64,000 bases of DNA from Selenomonas sputigena_A (lineage in GTDB: Bacteria > Bacillota > Negativicutes > Selenomonadales > Selenomonadaceae), in contig NZ_CP194411.1 in the NCBI RefSeq assembly GCF_051603425.1, positions 1,426,001 to 1,490,000 on the forward strand. The letters run 5' to 3'. Each line of letters opens with the position of its first letter. Position 1 is the stretch's first letter. The notes under the pieces are model-generated. The model saw nothing but the letters and a program-made list of their open reading frames with translations, did no database searches and was not told the DNA's origin. The translations under genes were made by a program, and so were the position numbers. Of the stretch, positions 40,778-50,116 are shown one piece after another.

Positions 40778-42202
40778 TTGGAAGATCCTTTTTTGCTTGG
40801 CATCAAGCTTTTTTTCGTTTTTTTGCTGGTGTTCGGCAATGCTTTTTTTGTCGCGGCGGAATTCTCCATCGTCAAGATGCGCGGTTCACGTCTCGATGTG
40901 CTGATCGCCGCCGGCAACCGCCGCGCCTCCTATGCGAAGGCGCTTGTGGACAGGCTTGATGTCGCGCTCTCCGTCACGCAGCTGGGCATAACGATTGTTT
41001 CGCTTGGCCTGGGTTGGCTTGGTGAGCCGGTCGTTTCCTCCATCCTGCATCCCGCTTTTTTGTGGCTTGGGCTGCCGGAAAATGTGGGCTCGACGCTTTC
41101 GTTCTTCCTCGCGTTTTCTTTGATTACCGCGCTGCATATCGTGGGCGGCGAGCTGATCCCGAAGAATGTCGCGATTCGGAAGGTCGAATCCGTCACGCTG
41201 GCCGTGGCGCTGCCGCTCCTCGTGTTTCAGCGCGTCATGTACCCGTTTGTCTGGCTTTTGAATCATGTCGCGAACTGGGTTGAGGAGCGCATGGGGTTTT
41301 CCGTCGTGACGAAGGGCGAGGATGTGGCGCATACGGAGGAGGAGATCCGCGTCTTGATGAAGGAAAGCCATCGGCAGGGTTTCATTGACAAGACAGAGCT
41401 CGAATTCGTGGACAATGTCTTTGACTTTGCCGATCTCTCCGTGCGCGAGATCATGATTCCACGCACGGAGATGGTTTGCCTCTACCTTGAGGATTCGCTT
41501 GAGGAGAACATCGCGGTCGCGATGGCGGAAAAGCTTACGCGTTATCCGATTTGTGATGAGGACAAGGACAATATCATAGGCTTTCTGCATATCAAGGATT
41601 TTTTGCAGACGGTTTACCGCAAGGAAACGCCGGATCTCAGGAAGTTGGCGCGGCACGTCCTCGTCGTGCCCGAGGCCATGGCGGTGAGCCGCCTCCTGCA
41701 GACCATGCAGCAGGAGCGTTCCCAGCTCGCCATTGTCGTCGATGAATACGGCGGCACGGCAGGCATGGTGACGATCGAGGATGTGGTCGAGGAGATCGTG
41801 GGCGATATCCAGGACGAGTTTGATACGGACAGACCGCTTGTGGAAAAGCGCGGCCCATGCCTTTACTCCGTCGATGCGAAAATGCTCCTTGAGGAGCTTG
41901 AGGAGATCCTCGAAGTCGCGATCGACGAGGAGGATATCGACAGCGTGGGCGGTTGGCTTTCGGCGCATGTCGACAATCCGCCGCGCGTCGGCCAAAAGGC
42001 CGCTTTCGGCGATGCGGAGTTTTTTGTCGAGAAGACGGAGGGCGTACGCATAACGCGTGTGCTTTGCCACCTGGGCCATGAGCTTGAGAGGGAACATGAC
42101 GAAGTTGCCGACCTCACACAGCCCCGACGGGGGGAAGGAGAACGGCAGGCAGCCGCCCGCCGCAAGGATGGGCAGGGAAGCGAAGAGGCGGAAAGGCACT
42201 GA
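40778..42202 (+). CDS. HlyC/CorC-type (CNNM/DUF21) membrane protein
   Basis: Probable divalent-cation (magnesium/cobalt) efflux protein. Domains in order: DUF21 membrane domain with about four spans (FLLVFGNAFFVAAEFSIVKM, then LGLGWLGEP), a pair of CBS domains (from about residue 205, REIMIPRTEMVCL, IVVDEYGGTAGMVTIEDVV) and a C-terminal CorC_HlyC domain. The tail after residue 445 is basic and unconserved. The TTG at 40778 is seven bases after GGAGG; GTG at 40772 would be too close. 474 residues fits the family. Confidence 0.87.
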   Translation: MEDPFLLGIKLFFVFLLVFGNAFFVAAEFSIVKMRGSRLDVLIAAGNRRASYAKALVDRLDVALSVTQLGITIVSLGLGWLGEPVVSSILHPAFLWLGLPENVGSTLSFFLAFSLITALHIVGGELIPKNVAIRKVESVTLAVALPLLVFQRVMYPFVWLLNHVANWVEERMGFSVVTKGEDVAHTEEEIRVLMKESHRQGFIDKTELEFVDNVFDFADLSVREIMIPRTEMVCLYLEDSLEENIAVAMAEKLTRYPICDEDKDNIIGFLHIKDFLQTVYRKETPDLRKLARHVLVVPEAMAVSRLLQTMQQERSQLAIVVDEYGGTAGMVTIEDVVEEIVGDIQDEFDTDRPLVEKRGPCLYSVDAKMLLEELEEILEVAIDEEDIDSVGGWLSAHVDNPPRVGQKAAFGDAEFFVEKTEGVRITRVLCHLGHELEREHDEVADLTQPRRGEGERQAAARRKDGQGSEEAERH

Positions 42203-42242
42203 ATTTACTAGGGACTTTCCGCGAGGAGCAAGGGAAAGAACG

Positions 42243-44492
42243 GTGAAAGAGATGGCATCAAATTTTACTTTTTTGTTGGAGCGAAAGGAATACAAGGATA
42301 TTGCAAAAGCGGCCGTCGAGGCGGAGAAATGCCTGGGAAGGTCGCCGGCGTGCAGTGTGGTATTGGCAGAGCGTGCGCTGAAGCTTGCGCTTTGCTGGAT
42401 GTTCACGCACGATGCCGGACTGGCGCTGCCCTATCGTGAGTCGCCCACGCGCCTCATGCACGAGCCGACGCTGAAAAGAATGCGCCCGGACGGCCTCGAC
42501 GCTGTTGTCTATTATATTTTCGGGCTGGGCAACGTGACGGCCTATCGCGGCCTGCCGGTTTCCCGCGAAACGGCTGTGCTCGCGCTCAAGGGTCTCGCTT
42601 GCTCGCTGCAGTGGATGGTTCGTTGCTACGATGCGGATTTTTCGCCGAAGCCGTTCGACGAGGAGGTTCTGCCCGCATCCGAAAAGATCAAGGAGCTTGA
42701 CAGGAACAAGCTTCTCGAGATTTACAAGCAGCCGTTTGAAGGCGGTGCGCTTCTGCCGCAGCGCAAGAAGAACCGCGAGATTGCGGAAGAGATGGCGGCG
42801 CGCCGTGAAGCGAACAAGAACGGCAGGCCGTTCACTGTCCCCGCGAATCTCGTCGCTGAGTGCCGCGGCCGCTACATGATGGTCGACGGCGCCCAGGCAG
42901 GATGGACGCTTGACAAGGACTGCTTCATGAACATCGAGGTGGAAGTTCCCGGAGGGCATCCGCTCACCATTGACATTCTCTACACCGATGAGCAAAAGAA
43001 GCCGTTGGCTGTCATGGCGGTCAAGGCGGCGGCAGGCGACATGAAGGAGGGCGTCAAACAGGCGAAAGTTTGGGCCGATGTCCTGGAAAAAAAACACGGC
43101 GAGCGTCCCTTCATATTCTTGCTGCATGAGGGCGAGTATTGGTTTTGCGATGAAAGGCGCGACAACCTGCGCCGCATCTACGGCTGCTTCTCACGGGAAG
43201 GGCTCGAACGCCGAATGGAATTCCGCCGCCTGAGGAATCCTGAGGCACATGCGGATATTTCCGGCGACGTCACGAGCCGTCCCTACCAGACGGAAGCTGT
43301 CTGGAGAGCCTGCGAGGCTGTGCATGAGGGCGCGCGCCGCGTCCTTATCTCCACGCCGCCGGGTACGGGAAAAACGCGTATGGCGGCGGGTATTGTCGAG
43401 GCTCTGAACGACCAGCATACGATCGGCACGGTGCTCTATCTCGCCGACCGAGAGGAGCTTACGAAGCAGGCCTACGGGAAATTCCGCATCCTGCTGCCTG
43501 ATATGAAGATGGTCGATATTCTCGAAGATGCGCGCTGCGAGGCGGAGGCAAAAATCGTTTTCGCCACGGGATCGACCATGATGGACGCCATCAACGAGCA
43601 TCGCTTGGAAAGCGGCGCTCGCCTTTACAATCCGGCGCATTTCGATCTGATTGTCATCGATGAGTCGCATCCGAGCGTTTATGAGGATCATGCTTCGCTC
43701 CTGCGCTACTTTGACGCCATTCTGCTCGGCTTTTCCTCCCTGCCGCCGGAAGCGCCCGGCGAGGCCGAGGTCTACCGCTTTTACGAGCTTGAGCCGGGCA
43801 AGCCGACATACGCTTACCGTTTCGAGGAAGCCTTGCGCGACGGCTGGCTCGTCGATTTTGAGGCGGTCGATGCCGCGCCTGAGGAAATCATGGATCCGTC
43901 GCTCCGCTATGCCGAGCTGACACCTGAGCAGAAGGATATTGCCGAGATGGAATATTCCGATACGGGGACGATTGCGAACAAGGATTTTGACAAGGCAGCG
44001 GTGAACAACTGGCTTTTCAGCGAAGAAAAGATTCAGGCGATGCTCGAAAACCTCCTGACGTGTGGCCGCAAGGCAAAGGACGGGAACCTCGGCAAGACGA
44101 TCATCTTTGCGAAGAACAGTTTGCAGGCCAAGGCGATTGCGTTCATCTTCCAGCGCCTGCATCCGGAATTCGGGCCGGACTTTATCAAGGCATTCGACGT
44201 GCGCACACCGAATCTTGCAGAGGCGGTCAATGACTTTACGACAGAGGACGGGAAGCCGACCATAGCCGTGTCGGTCGATGTGCTCGATACGGGCTTCGAT
44301 ATCCCGTCTGTCGTAAACATCGTCTTTTTCCGCAAGGTTCATTCGCTGAGCAAGTTCAGCCAGATGCTGGGGCGCGGCATGCGTTTCTGCCCCGATCTGG
44401 GCGGCGAAGGAAAGGACAAGGAGGATTTCCTCGTCATAGATTACTGCAAGAACTTTTTATTCTTCGGCATGGAAGACAAGGTGAAGAGATGA
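42243..44492 (+). CDS. orphan HsdR-like helicase with DUF4145-like N-terminus and altered nuclease motif
   Basis: Layout resembles the R subunit of type I restriction enzymes: a DUF4145-like helical N-terminus (about 1-130), an HsdR_N-type nuclease domain, and two RecA-like helicase domains. In the nuclease domain Asp244 is kept, but the EAK triad position reads AVK (Ala259, Lys261), so the metal-binding glutamate is lost; QAKVWAD follows. Helicase motifs: Walker A PPGTGKT (about 372-378), motif II DESH (Asp473) instead of DEAH, motif III GFSSLP instead of GLTATP, motif VI QMLGRGMR. No hsdM or hsdS is nearby. The start is probably the GTG at 42243 (AAGGGA before it); ATG at 42252 is possible. 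Confidence 0.7.
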   Translation: MKEMASNFTFLLERKEYKDIAKAAVEAEKCLGRSPACSVVLAERALKLALCWMFTHDAGLALPYRESPTRLMHEPTLKRMRPDGLDAVVYYIFGLGNVTAYRGLPVSRETAVLALKGLACSLQWMVRCYDADFSPKPFDEEVLPASEKIKELDRNKLLEIYKQPFEGGALLPQRKKNREIAEEMAARREANKNGRPFTVPANLVAECRGRYMMVDGAQAGWTLDKDCFMNIEVEVPGGHPLTIDILYTDEQKKPLAVMAVKAAAGDMKEGVKQAKVWADVLEKKHGERPFIFLLHEGEYWFCDERRDNLRRIYGCFSREGLERRMEFRRLRNPEAHADISGDVTSRPYQTEAVWRACEAVHEGARRVLISTPPGTGKTRMAAGIVEALNDQHTIGTVLYLADREELTKQAYGKFRILLPDMKMVDILEDARCEAEAKIVFATGSTMMDAINEHRLESGARLYNPAHFDLIVIDESHPSVYEDHASLLRYFDAILLGFSSLPPEAPGEAEVYRFYELEPGKPTYAYRFEEALRDGWLVDFEAVDAAPEEIMDPSLRYAELTPEQKDIAEMEYSDTGTIANKDFDKAAVNNWLFSEEKIQAMLENLLTCGRKAKDGNLGKTIIFAKNSLQAKAIAFIFQRLHPEFGPDFIKAFDVRTPNLAEAVNDFTTEDGKPTIAVSVDVLDTGFDIPSVVNIVFFRKVHSLSKFSQMLGRGMRFCPDLGGEGKDKEDFLVIDYCKNFLFFGMEDKVKR

Positions 44493-44851
44493 AATTTAAA
44501 TTTTTGCACAACAATATCAACGTGTTTGATTTGGGGCGCTCTCTTGCTTTTTATGAGAAGGCTCTGGGGCTGAAAGAAGCGCATCGTTTGGAAAAACCGG
44601 GGTTTACGCTTGTCTATCTCGGTGACGGCGCAACGCCTCATGAGCTGGAACTTACATGGCTCGCAGAGCGCACGGAGCCGTACAACCTGGGCGACAACGA
44701 GGTGCATCTTGCCTTCGAGGTCGACGACTTCGCGGCAGCGCATAAGCTGCACGAGGAGATGGGCTGCATATGCTATGAAAACGAAGCCATGGGAATCTAC
44801 TTCATCAGTGACCCCGACGGATATTGGCTTGAGGTTTTGCCGAAAAAATGA
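44489..44851 (+). CDS. VOC-family (glyoxalase I-like) protein
   Basis: A 120-residue vicinal-oxygen-chelate domain. It opens FLHNNINVFDLGRSLAFYEKALGL, with likely metal ligands in the His near the start, the Glu of HELELT, the His of EVHLAFEV and the Glu of DGYWLEVL, which is the glyoxalase I pattern. It overlaps the preceding helicase gene by ATGA, so the two are co-expressed. Lactoylglutathione lyase activity is plausible; many VOC proteins do other work. Confidence 0.85.
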   Translation: MKFKFLHNNINVFDLGRSLAFYEKALGLKEAHRLEKPGFTLVYLGDGATPHELELTWLAERTEPYNLGDNEVHLAFEVDDFAAAHKLHEEMGCICYENEAMGIYFISDPDGYWLEVLPKK

Positions 44852-44905
44852 CGCAGAAGGATCTCCGGGAAACGCTGCCTGCGTGAGACGCCGGACAGGA
44901 GCGCA

Positions 44906-44955
44906 GGAAAACGCGCCGGGTTGGACTCCGGTCTCCGGGTGAAGCGGCGTTTTCC
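44906..44955 (+). terminator. hairpin after the VOC gene
   Basis: GGAAAACGC (44906-44914) pairs with GCGTTTTCC (44947-44955) around an internal CCGG-rich stem. It has only a short T-run and lies just before the hexokinase ribosome site, so readthrough or attenuation is possible. Confidence 0.45.
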
Positions 44956-44987
44956 TTGGCCCCGTAAGAAAGAGGGGGAATGTGGGA

Positions 44988-46277
44988 ATGGATAAGGAAA
45001 AGCTTGCAGAGGCATGCCGTGCCTTCGTCGTTGACGATGATTTGCTGCGGGAGACGGCCGCTGCTTTTCGGCGCGATATGCGCGAGGGGCTTGCCGGCGG
45101 CGACAGCTCTACGCTGCGCATGCTGCCGTCCTATGTCGGGCTGCCGACAGGCGCTGAAACGGGGGAGTTTGTCGCGCTCGATTTCGGCGGTACGAATGTG
45201 TGCGCGGCGCATATCTTATTGAAGGGAAACGGCGATTTCGAGATCATCAAGCGTGTTGCCCGCCCTTTGACGGAGCCGGGCGTTTACGACTATGTCGGGG
45301 AAACGGCGCAGGCGGGGGAGCTGTTTGACTTCGTTGCGGACATGGTCGATGAGGCCATTGAGAGGAAGCGCGGGACGAAGTTTTTGCTCGGGCATACGTT
45401 TTCCTTTCCATCCGAACAGACGAATCTCTACAATGCACGGCTCGTCACCTGGACGAAAGAATTCGCCACGCAGGGCGTCGAGGGTGAGATTGTCAACAAT
45501 CTCCTCAAGGAAGCGCTCGTCCGCATCGGCGCACTGAATGTCGAGCCGGTCGCCGTCATCAACGATACGGTAGCCGTGCTGCTCGCTGCCGCCTACAAGC
45601 AGAGTTCGACGTACATCGGATCCATTTATGCGACAGGACACAATACCTGCTATTATGAGCCTTATCTTGGGCAGGCGGCACAGCCGATGATCCTCAATAT
45701 GGAGTCGGGTGGCTTTGGCAAGCTCATTCCTTCAAAGTACGACCTGCGCATCGACGAGGCTTCGGAGAAGCCGGGAGAGCAGCACCTTGAGAAGATGGTT
45801 GCGGGGCGGTATCTCGGGGATCTTTTCGGGCTTGCGCTGGGCGATGCCTTCGGTGCGGACGGTGCAGCCTACGGCTTTACGAGCATCGACCTTTCCGCTA
45901 TTGTCGAGGATGAATTCCTCGACAGGCATGTCGTGCAGGAGGTCGTCCGCCGCAAGACGGGGCAAGAGGTTACGACGGCGGAGGCCATGCGGCTGCAGGA
46001 ACTGGCGGAGGCTGTCATTGCGCGTTCGGCGCGTCTCGTGACGGCGACCTTCTGCGGCGTGCTTTGGCAGATTGCGGGCAAGGGTGAGATCGAAAAGCAG
46101 CATATTGCTGTGGACGGCTCTGTCTATGAAAAGATGCCGCTGATTCAGGAACATGTTTCGCGCGCCCTGTACGTCATACTCGGGGAAGACAGCGCCAAGA
46201 TCGATATCGTTCTGGAAAATGTGGGTTCTCTGCTCGGTGCGGCCATCGCGGCCTCCATGGCGGGCGAGGAGTCGTAG
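44988..46277 (+). CDS. eukaryote-type hexokinase
   Basis: Phosphorylates glucose or related hexoses. It belongs to the hexokinase family best known in eukaryotes rather than to bacterial glucokinase or ROK families. Evidence is the phosphate-1 motif LDFGGTNVCAA, the sugar-binding block TFSFPSEQTNL with LVTWTKEF, the catalytic aspartate in INDTVAVLL, the ATP-region ATGHNTCYYEP and the NMESGGFG block; C-terminal IAVDGSVYEKMP matches the adenosine site. 429 residues equals one hexokinase half. The ATG at 44988 follows GAGGGGG; a GTG at 44982 is too close. Confidence 0.88.
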   Translation: MDKEKLAEACRAFVVDDDLLRETAAAFRRDMREGLAGGDSSTLRMLPSYVGLPTGAETGEFVALDFGGTNVCAAHILLKGNGDFEIIKRVARPLTEPGVYDYVGETAQAGELFDFVADMVDEAIERKRGTKFLLGHTFSFPSEQTNLYNARLVTWTKEFATQGVEGEIVNNLLKEALVRIGALNVEPVAVINDTVAVLLAAAYKQSSTYIGSIYATGHNTCYYEPYLGQAAQPMILNMESGGFGKLIPSKYDLRIDEASEKPGEQHLEKMVAGRYLGDLFGLALGDAFGADGAAYGFTSIDLSAIVEDEFLDRHVVQEVVRRKTGQEVTTAEAMRLQELAEAVIARSARLVTATFCGVLWQIAGKGEIEKQHIAVDGSVYEKMPLIQEHVSRALYVILGEDSAKIDIVLENVGSLLGAAIAASMAGEES

Positions 46278-46297
46278 GCATCTTCTCGCGGCGCATA

Positions 46298-46328
46298 TAC
46301 CATACATGGCATATATGGTAATTATAAT
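46298..46328 (+). promoter_or_regulatory. promoter region of ndh with overlapping palindrome
   Basis: TATAAT at 46323-46328 follows the inverted repeat TACCATA/TATGGTA (46298-46320), which covers the place of a -35 and could be an operator. The 146-base leader that follows can form two alternative GGCC hairpins (about 46380-46425). Confidence 0.4.
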
Positions 46329-46474
46329 ACTATTATATGCAAATGAAATTTATTGATGTGTTTTGAACGCTGGCTGTATCGGCAGCCGGCCAGAATATTC
46401 CCGGCCGTATGACCGGGGGCTGTTTTCCAAAGTGACGGGGATTTTCCTCGCCCACCCATGAAGGGGGCACGACC

Positions 46475-47785
46475 ATGTCAAATAAAACGCGCGTTGTTGT
46501 TGTCGGTGCAGGATTCGGCGGCGTAAAGGCCGTCAGGGAGCTTGCGAAGGACAAGGAACTCGATATCACGATCATTGACCGCCGCAATTTTCATCTCTTC
46601 CAGCCGCTGCTCTATCAGCTGGCAACTTCGCTTCTCTCGACGGATGAGATTGCCTATCCCATCCGCGCGTTCTTTCGGCACAACAAAAATGTCGATCTCT
46701 TTATGGCAAAGCTCAGGGGACTTGATAAGGAAAGGAAAGTCGTCATCACGAACCACGGGGAAATTCCCTATGACTACCTGATCCTGGCGGCGGGCGCGAC
46801 GACGAACTTTTTCGGCATGGAGAGCGTTGAGCAGCATTCCTTCCCGATGAAGACGCTGCAGGAGGCGCTGCATATTCGCAACCATGTCATCCATATGTTC
46901 GAGCGTGCGAACAAGCTTGAGCGCAGCGAGGAGGAACGGCGGCGCATGCTGACTTTCGTCGTCGTCGGCGGCGGTCCGACCGGGGTCGAGCTCGCGGGCT
47001 CTCTGGCCGAGGTCATCAATCTCATCATGAAGGACGAGTACCATAACCTCGTGCCGGATGAGGTCAGCGTGAAGCTCGTCGAGGCGACGGGCGGACTTCT
47101 GCCGATGATGCCGCCCGATCTGCAGGAAGAGACGGTGCGCGTGCTCCAGAAAAAGGGCATCGACGTCATGCTCAATACGCAGGTTGCGGGCTGCGATAAG
47201 CATAGCCTCTCCCTGAAGGATGGCCGCGTCATACCGACGGATACGGTCATTTGGGCTGCCGGGGTCAAGGCCGTGCCCATCATCGCAAAGCTTGGTTTTG
47301 CGACAGATCGCGCGGGGCGTCTCATCGTCAACGAGAAGCTGCAGGTCGAAGGTGAACGCGATGTTTTCGCGATCGGCGACTGCGCCTCGTTCTGCCATGG
47401 CACGGAACGCCCCTTGCCGACCGTTGCTCCTGTGGCGACGCAGGAGGCCGTTGTTGCCGTGCGGAATATCCAGCGCCTGAGACAGGGCGACGAGAATCTC
47501 GAGACGTTCCGCTACAAGGACCAGGGGGCGCTGGCAACGATCGGGCGCACGGAGGCCGTCGTCAATATGAACGGCACGAAGTTCAAAGGCTTCATCGCCT
47601 GGGTTATCTGGATGCTCGTCCATCTCATGCGCCTTGCCGGTGCACACACGAACATGACGGTGCTCATGAAATGGACATGGAACCTTGTGTCGGGTACGCG
47701 GCTCGGCCGTATTATCACGAATATCCAATACGATGAATCACGTGAGCTCAGACCGATTCCTCTGGATCCGGAGGAAAAAGGCTGA
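46475..47785 (+). CDS. ndh: type II NADH dehydrogenase (NDH-2)
   Basis: Single-subunit, non-proton-pumping NADH:quinone oxidoreductase. FAD-binding VVVVGAGFGGVKA lies at the N-terminus, quinone-side RRNFHLFQPLLYQLAT follows, a second dinucleotide fold carries FVVVGGGPTGVELAG, and a second FAD block is FAIGDCAS with PTVAPVATQE. An amphipathic C-terminal stretch (IAWVIWMLVHLMRLAG) anchors it to the membrane. Length 436 residues is normal. AAGGGGG precedes the ATG. It may feed the quinone pool used by NrfHA. Confidence 0.92.
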   Translation: MSNKTRVVVVGAGFGGVKAVRELAKDKELDITIIDRRNFHLFQPLLYQLATSLLSTDEIAYPIRAFFRHNKNVDLFMAKLRGLDKERKVVITNHGEIPYDYLILAAGATTNFFGMESVEQHSFPMKTLQEALHIRNHVIHMFERANKLERSEEERRRMLTFVVVGGGPTGVELAGSLAEVINLIMKDEYHNLVPDEVSVKLVEATGGLLPMMPPDLQEETVRVLQKKGIDVMLNTQVAGCDKHSLSLKDGRVIPTDTVIWAAGVKAVPIIAKLGFATDRAGRLIVNEKLQVEGERDVFAIGDCASFCHGTERPLPTVAPVATQEAVVAVRNIQRLRQGDENLETFRYKDQGALATIGRTEAVVNMNGTKFKGFIAWVIWMLVHLMRLAGAHTNMTVLMKWTWNLVSGTRLGRIITNIQYDESRELRPIPLDPEEKG

Positions 47786-47812
47786 TATTGACAGAGGGAG
47801 GCTTATCTATCC

Positions 47813-49258
47813 ATGAAGAGTAAGGCCGTGGTCATGTCTTTCTGCCTTGCAGCGGCTGTCTTTTTGCCCTGCGTCCTGCCGGAGGCGGCAGAGGCGGCGA
47901 ATACGATGGGGGAGACACGCGTAGTGGAACGTGCCTCAGGACAGGCTTCAGAGCGCACGATTGCGCTTGCGCGTGAATCTGCAGGGCAGGAAGCAGGAGC
48001 GATGTCCGGCACATCGTCGAGGGAGAGGGATGCATTGCCGATGGAGAAAGAAGCGATGGCTGGGGCGGCGCCAGCGGCAAGGCCGGCCGTGCGGACAGAA
48101 CCGCTGAAGCTGCGCTTTGTCTGGCCCGCTGTCGCCGATGCCGTGCGCTATGAGTTCACCGTGCAGGAGGGTACGGGGACTTCTGCCAAGACGGTTTACC
48201 AGGAGGAGCATGTATTCAACAACGGCCTGGAGCTCCCCGTCAAGGGGCGCGGCTGGCTCGATCGAAATCACTATTGGCGCGTGCGCGCCCTCCGCATCGA
48301 TGGTACGCCGCTCAACACCTTTTCGGAGCCGGTGGCGCTTGAAATCGGTGAAAAGGATCCGACGGGGCCTTTGCCGACAAGCGAGTATGCGCACATGGAC
48401 TATGCGCCGCTTTATCCGGCGTATTCCTGGGTGGCCGTTTCCGGAGCGAAGGAATATGAGATTTCCGTCTGGAAAAGGAATGCGGCGGGTCCTGCGCTTC
48501 TGCACCTGCTCTACTCCACGGATCTCACTTGCTATGATTCCCATGGATTCACAGTTCCCGGTACATATTACTGGAAGGTGCGCGCCCTCGATGCAGCGCG
48601 GCAGCCCATCAGCGGCTGGTCGGACGATGTCGTGTTCGAAGTGACGAGACCGACGCCTGTCGCGGCGCTGGGCGACAGCATTACACATGGCGGCGGTGCC
48701 GTCGTATACGGCCCGGATCGCCGGATCTACTCGTGGGAAACGTATGCGGCGTTTCCTATAAAGAACCTCGGCTATTCCGGTGATACGGTCGAGGCTATGG
48801 AAGCCCGTTTCGACCGCGATGTCCTGCCGTTCCGACCGCAGATCCTCGTCATTATGGGCGGGGTGAACAATTATCGGGTGGGTGCACGCGCGGCGGAAAT
48901 CATCCCTGTGCTTGAGCGGCTGCGCGACAAGTGCAAGGCGCACGATATCATTCCTGTTTTCTTGACGGGGACGTCGCTCAATCCCGGCAAGATTGCCAGC
49001 CTCCAGTATGCACAGAACCCGCCGCCGGACTGGTCCGACCAGCAGGCGCTCATGAATCGGTGGGTCATGGAACAGCCATACTGCGTCGACGTCACGACGA
49101 CGCTTTCCGATGCTTCCGGGCAGCTCGAGGATATCTATACGACGGACGGCCTGCACCCGGACAGCGTGGCAAAGCGCTTCATTGGTGAAACCGTCAGCAA
49201 CTATCTGCGGGCGAAGTTTCCCAAGATCATAGGCCCGCTTCTGCGGCCGGTGAAGTAG
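47813..49258 (+). CDS. secreted SGNH/GDSL hydrolase with fibronectin-like domains
   Basis: An exported protein: signal peptide with the end PEAAEA-A, then a low-complexity linker to about residue 95. Two tandem domains of fibronectin type III look follow (LKLRFVWPAVADAVRYEF and PLYPAYSWVAVSGAKEYE begin equivalent repeats), then an SGNH hydrolase. Hydrolase blocks are ALGDSITHGGG (nucleophile Ser), the Gly of LGYSGDT, the Asn of GGVNNY and DGLHPDS (Asp-x-x-His). The combination suggests deacylation of a cell-envelope glycan. Substrate unknown. Confidence 0.82.
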   Translation: MKSKAVVMSFCLAAAVFLPCVLPEAAEAANTMGETRVVERASGQASERTIALARESAGQEAGAMSGTSSRERDALPMEKEAMAGAAPAARPAVRTEPLKLRFVWPAVADAVRYEFTVQEGTGTSAKTVYQEEHVFNNGLELPVKGRGWLDRNHYWRVRALRIDGTPLNTFSEPVALEIGEKDPTGPLPTSEYAHMDYAPLYPAYSWVAVSGAKEYEISVWKRNAAGPALLHLLYSTDLTCYDSHGFTVPGTYYWKVRALDAARQPISGWSDDVVFEVTRPTPVAALGDSITHGGGAVVYGPDRRIYSWETYAAFPIKNLGYSGDTVEAMEARFDRDVLPFRPQILVIMGGVNNYRVGARAAEIIPVLERLRDKCKAHDIIPVFLTGTSLNPGKIASLQYAQNPPPDWSDQQALMNRWVMEQPYCVDVTTTLSDASGQLEDIYTTDGLHPDSVAKRFIGETVSNYLRAKFPKIIGPLLRPVK

Positions 49259-49268
49259 CCGAAACGAA

Positions 49269-49315
49269 AAAAGGGACATCGCAGAGGAGGCTTTCCTCCC
49301 GTGCGGTGTCCTTTT
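49269..49315. terminator. bidirectional terminator between the SGNH and YigZ genes
   Basis: AAAAGGGACA...GAGGAG pairs with CTCC...TGTCCTTTT (two mismatches), flanked by A-tract and T-tract. It serves both convergent genes. Confidence 0.75.
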
Positions 49316-49345
49316 GTTTTTATGAGAGGCAGACGGCGCGCCTTC

Positions 49346-49975
49346 TCAAAGCGGTATACGCCCCCACGTCTCGCCGAGGAGCTCGCAGGAAGCGCGCGCG
49401 GCGGTGAGGTCGGTGATGGCGGTCTCTAAGGGGTCGAGCTGTTCCTTTTCGAGCAGCAGGAGGAGCTGCACCTTCTCGCCATAGATCGTATCTTCAAGGC
49501 GCAGGTTGTTTTGCCGCACGAAATTTTCCAGGACGGCGAGCAGCGGATAGTCGATGGTGACGGCGAGGCGCAGAAGCTTCAGGCAGCGCACGGGGCGGGA
49601 GGCGTCAAGCCCCAGGGCTGCGGCGTGTCCGTAGGCACGGATGAGGCCGCCCGCCCCGAGCTTTATGCCGCCGAAATAGCGTGTGACCACGATGACGGTG
49701 TCCGTGAGGCCGCGCTTCTTTATGGCCTCGAGAATCGGATTCCCGGCGGTGCCGCCGGGTTCGCCGTCGTCGTTCGACTTTTGGCGTTCGCCCGCCTTGC
49801 CGATCACCCAGGCGCTCGGGTTATGGCGCGCATCGTAATATTTTTTTTTGCAGGCAAGCACGAAAGCGCGGGCTTCCTCCTCGCTTGCAGCATATGTTGT
49901 TTGTGCGAGGAAGCGTGAACGCTGTATCTCGTAGGTCGCTTCGCCGCCTTCTTCAATCGTCTTGAAAGATTCCAT
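49346..49975 (-). CDS. YigZ/IMPACT family protein
   Basis: A 209-residue protein of the YigZ/IMPACT family. The core reads KSNDDGEPGGTAGNPILEAI and VTRYFGGIKLGAGGLIRAYG, the two hallmark blocks. The C-terminal half has an elongation-factor-like alpha/beta fold. Function in bacteria is unsettled; links with translation have been proposed for eukaryotic IMPACT. The ATG at 49975 is used because a TTG at 50011 has no ribosome site. Confidence 0.9.
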   Translation of the reverse strand: MESFKTIEEGGEATYEIQRSRFLAQTTYAASEEEARAFVLACKKKYYDARHNPSAWVIGKAGERQKSNDDGEPGGTAGNPILEAIKKRGLTDTVIVVTRYFGGIKLGAGGLIRAYGHAAALGLDASRPVRCLKLLRLAVTIDYPLLAVLENFVRQNNLRLEDTIYGEKVQLLLLLEKEQLDPLETAITDLTAARASCELLGETWGRIPL

Positions 49976-50116
49976 ATCTGCCTCGTCTTTTCGTAAAATT
50001 TTTGTTTTCAAACGGTGCGTTTTGGTGTATATTGTGGATAAGCTGTGTTTATGCAGGGGAATTTTAGGGGGTTTTATTCACGCTTCGACAGAAGGAAAGG
50101 TTGTGTTATTAAGGCC

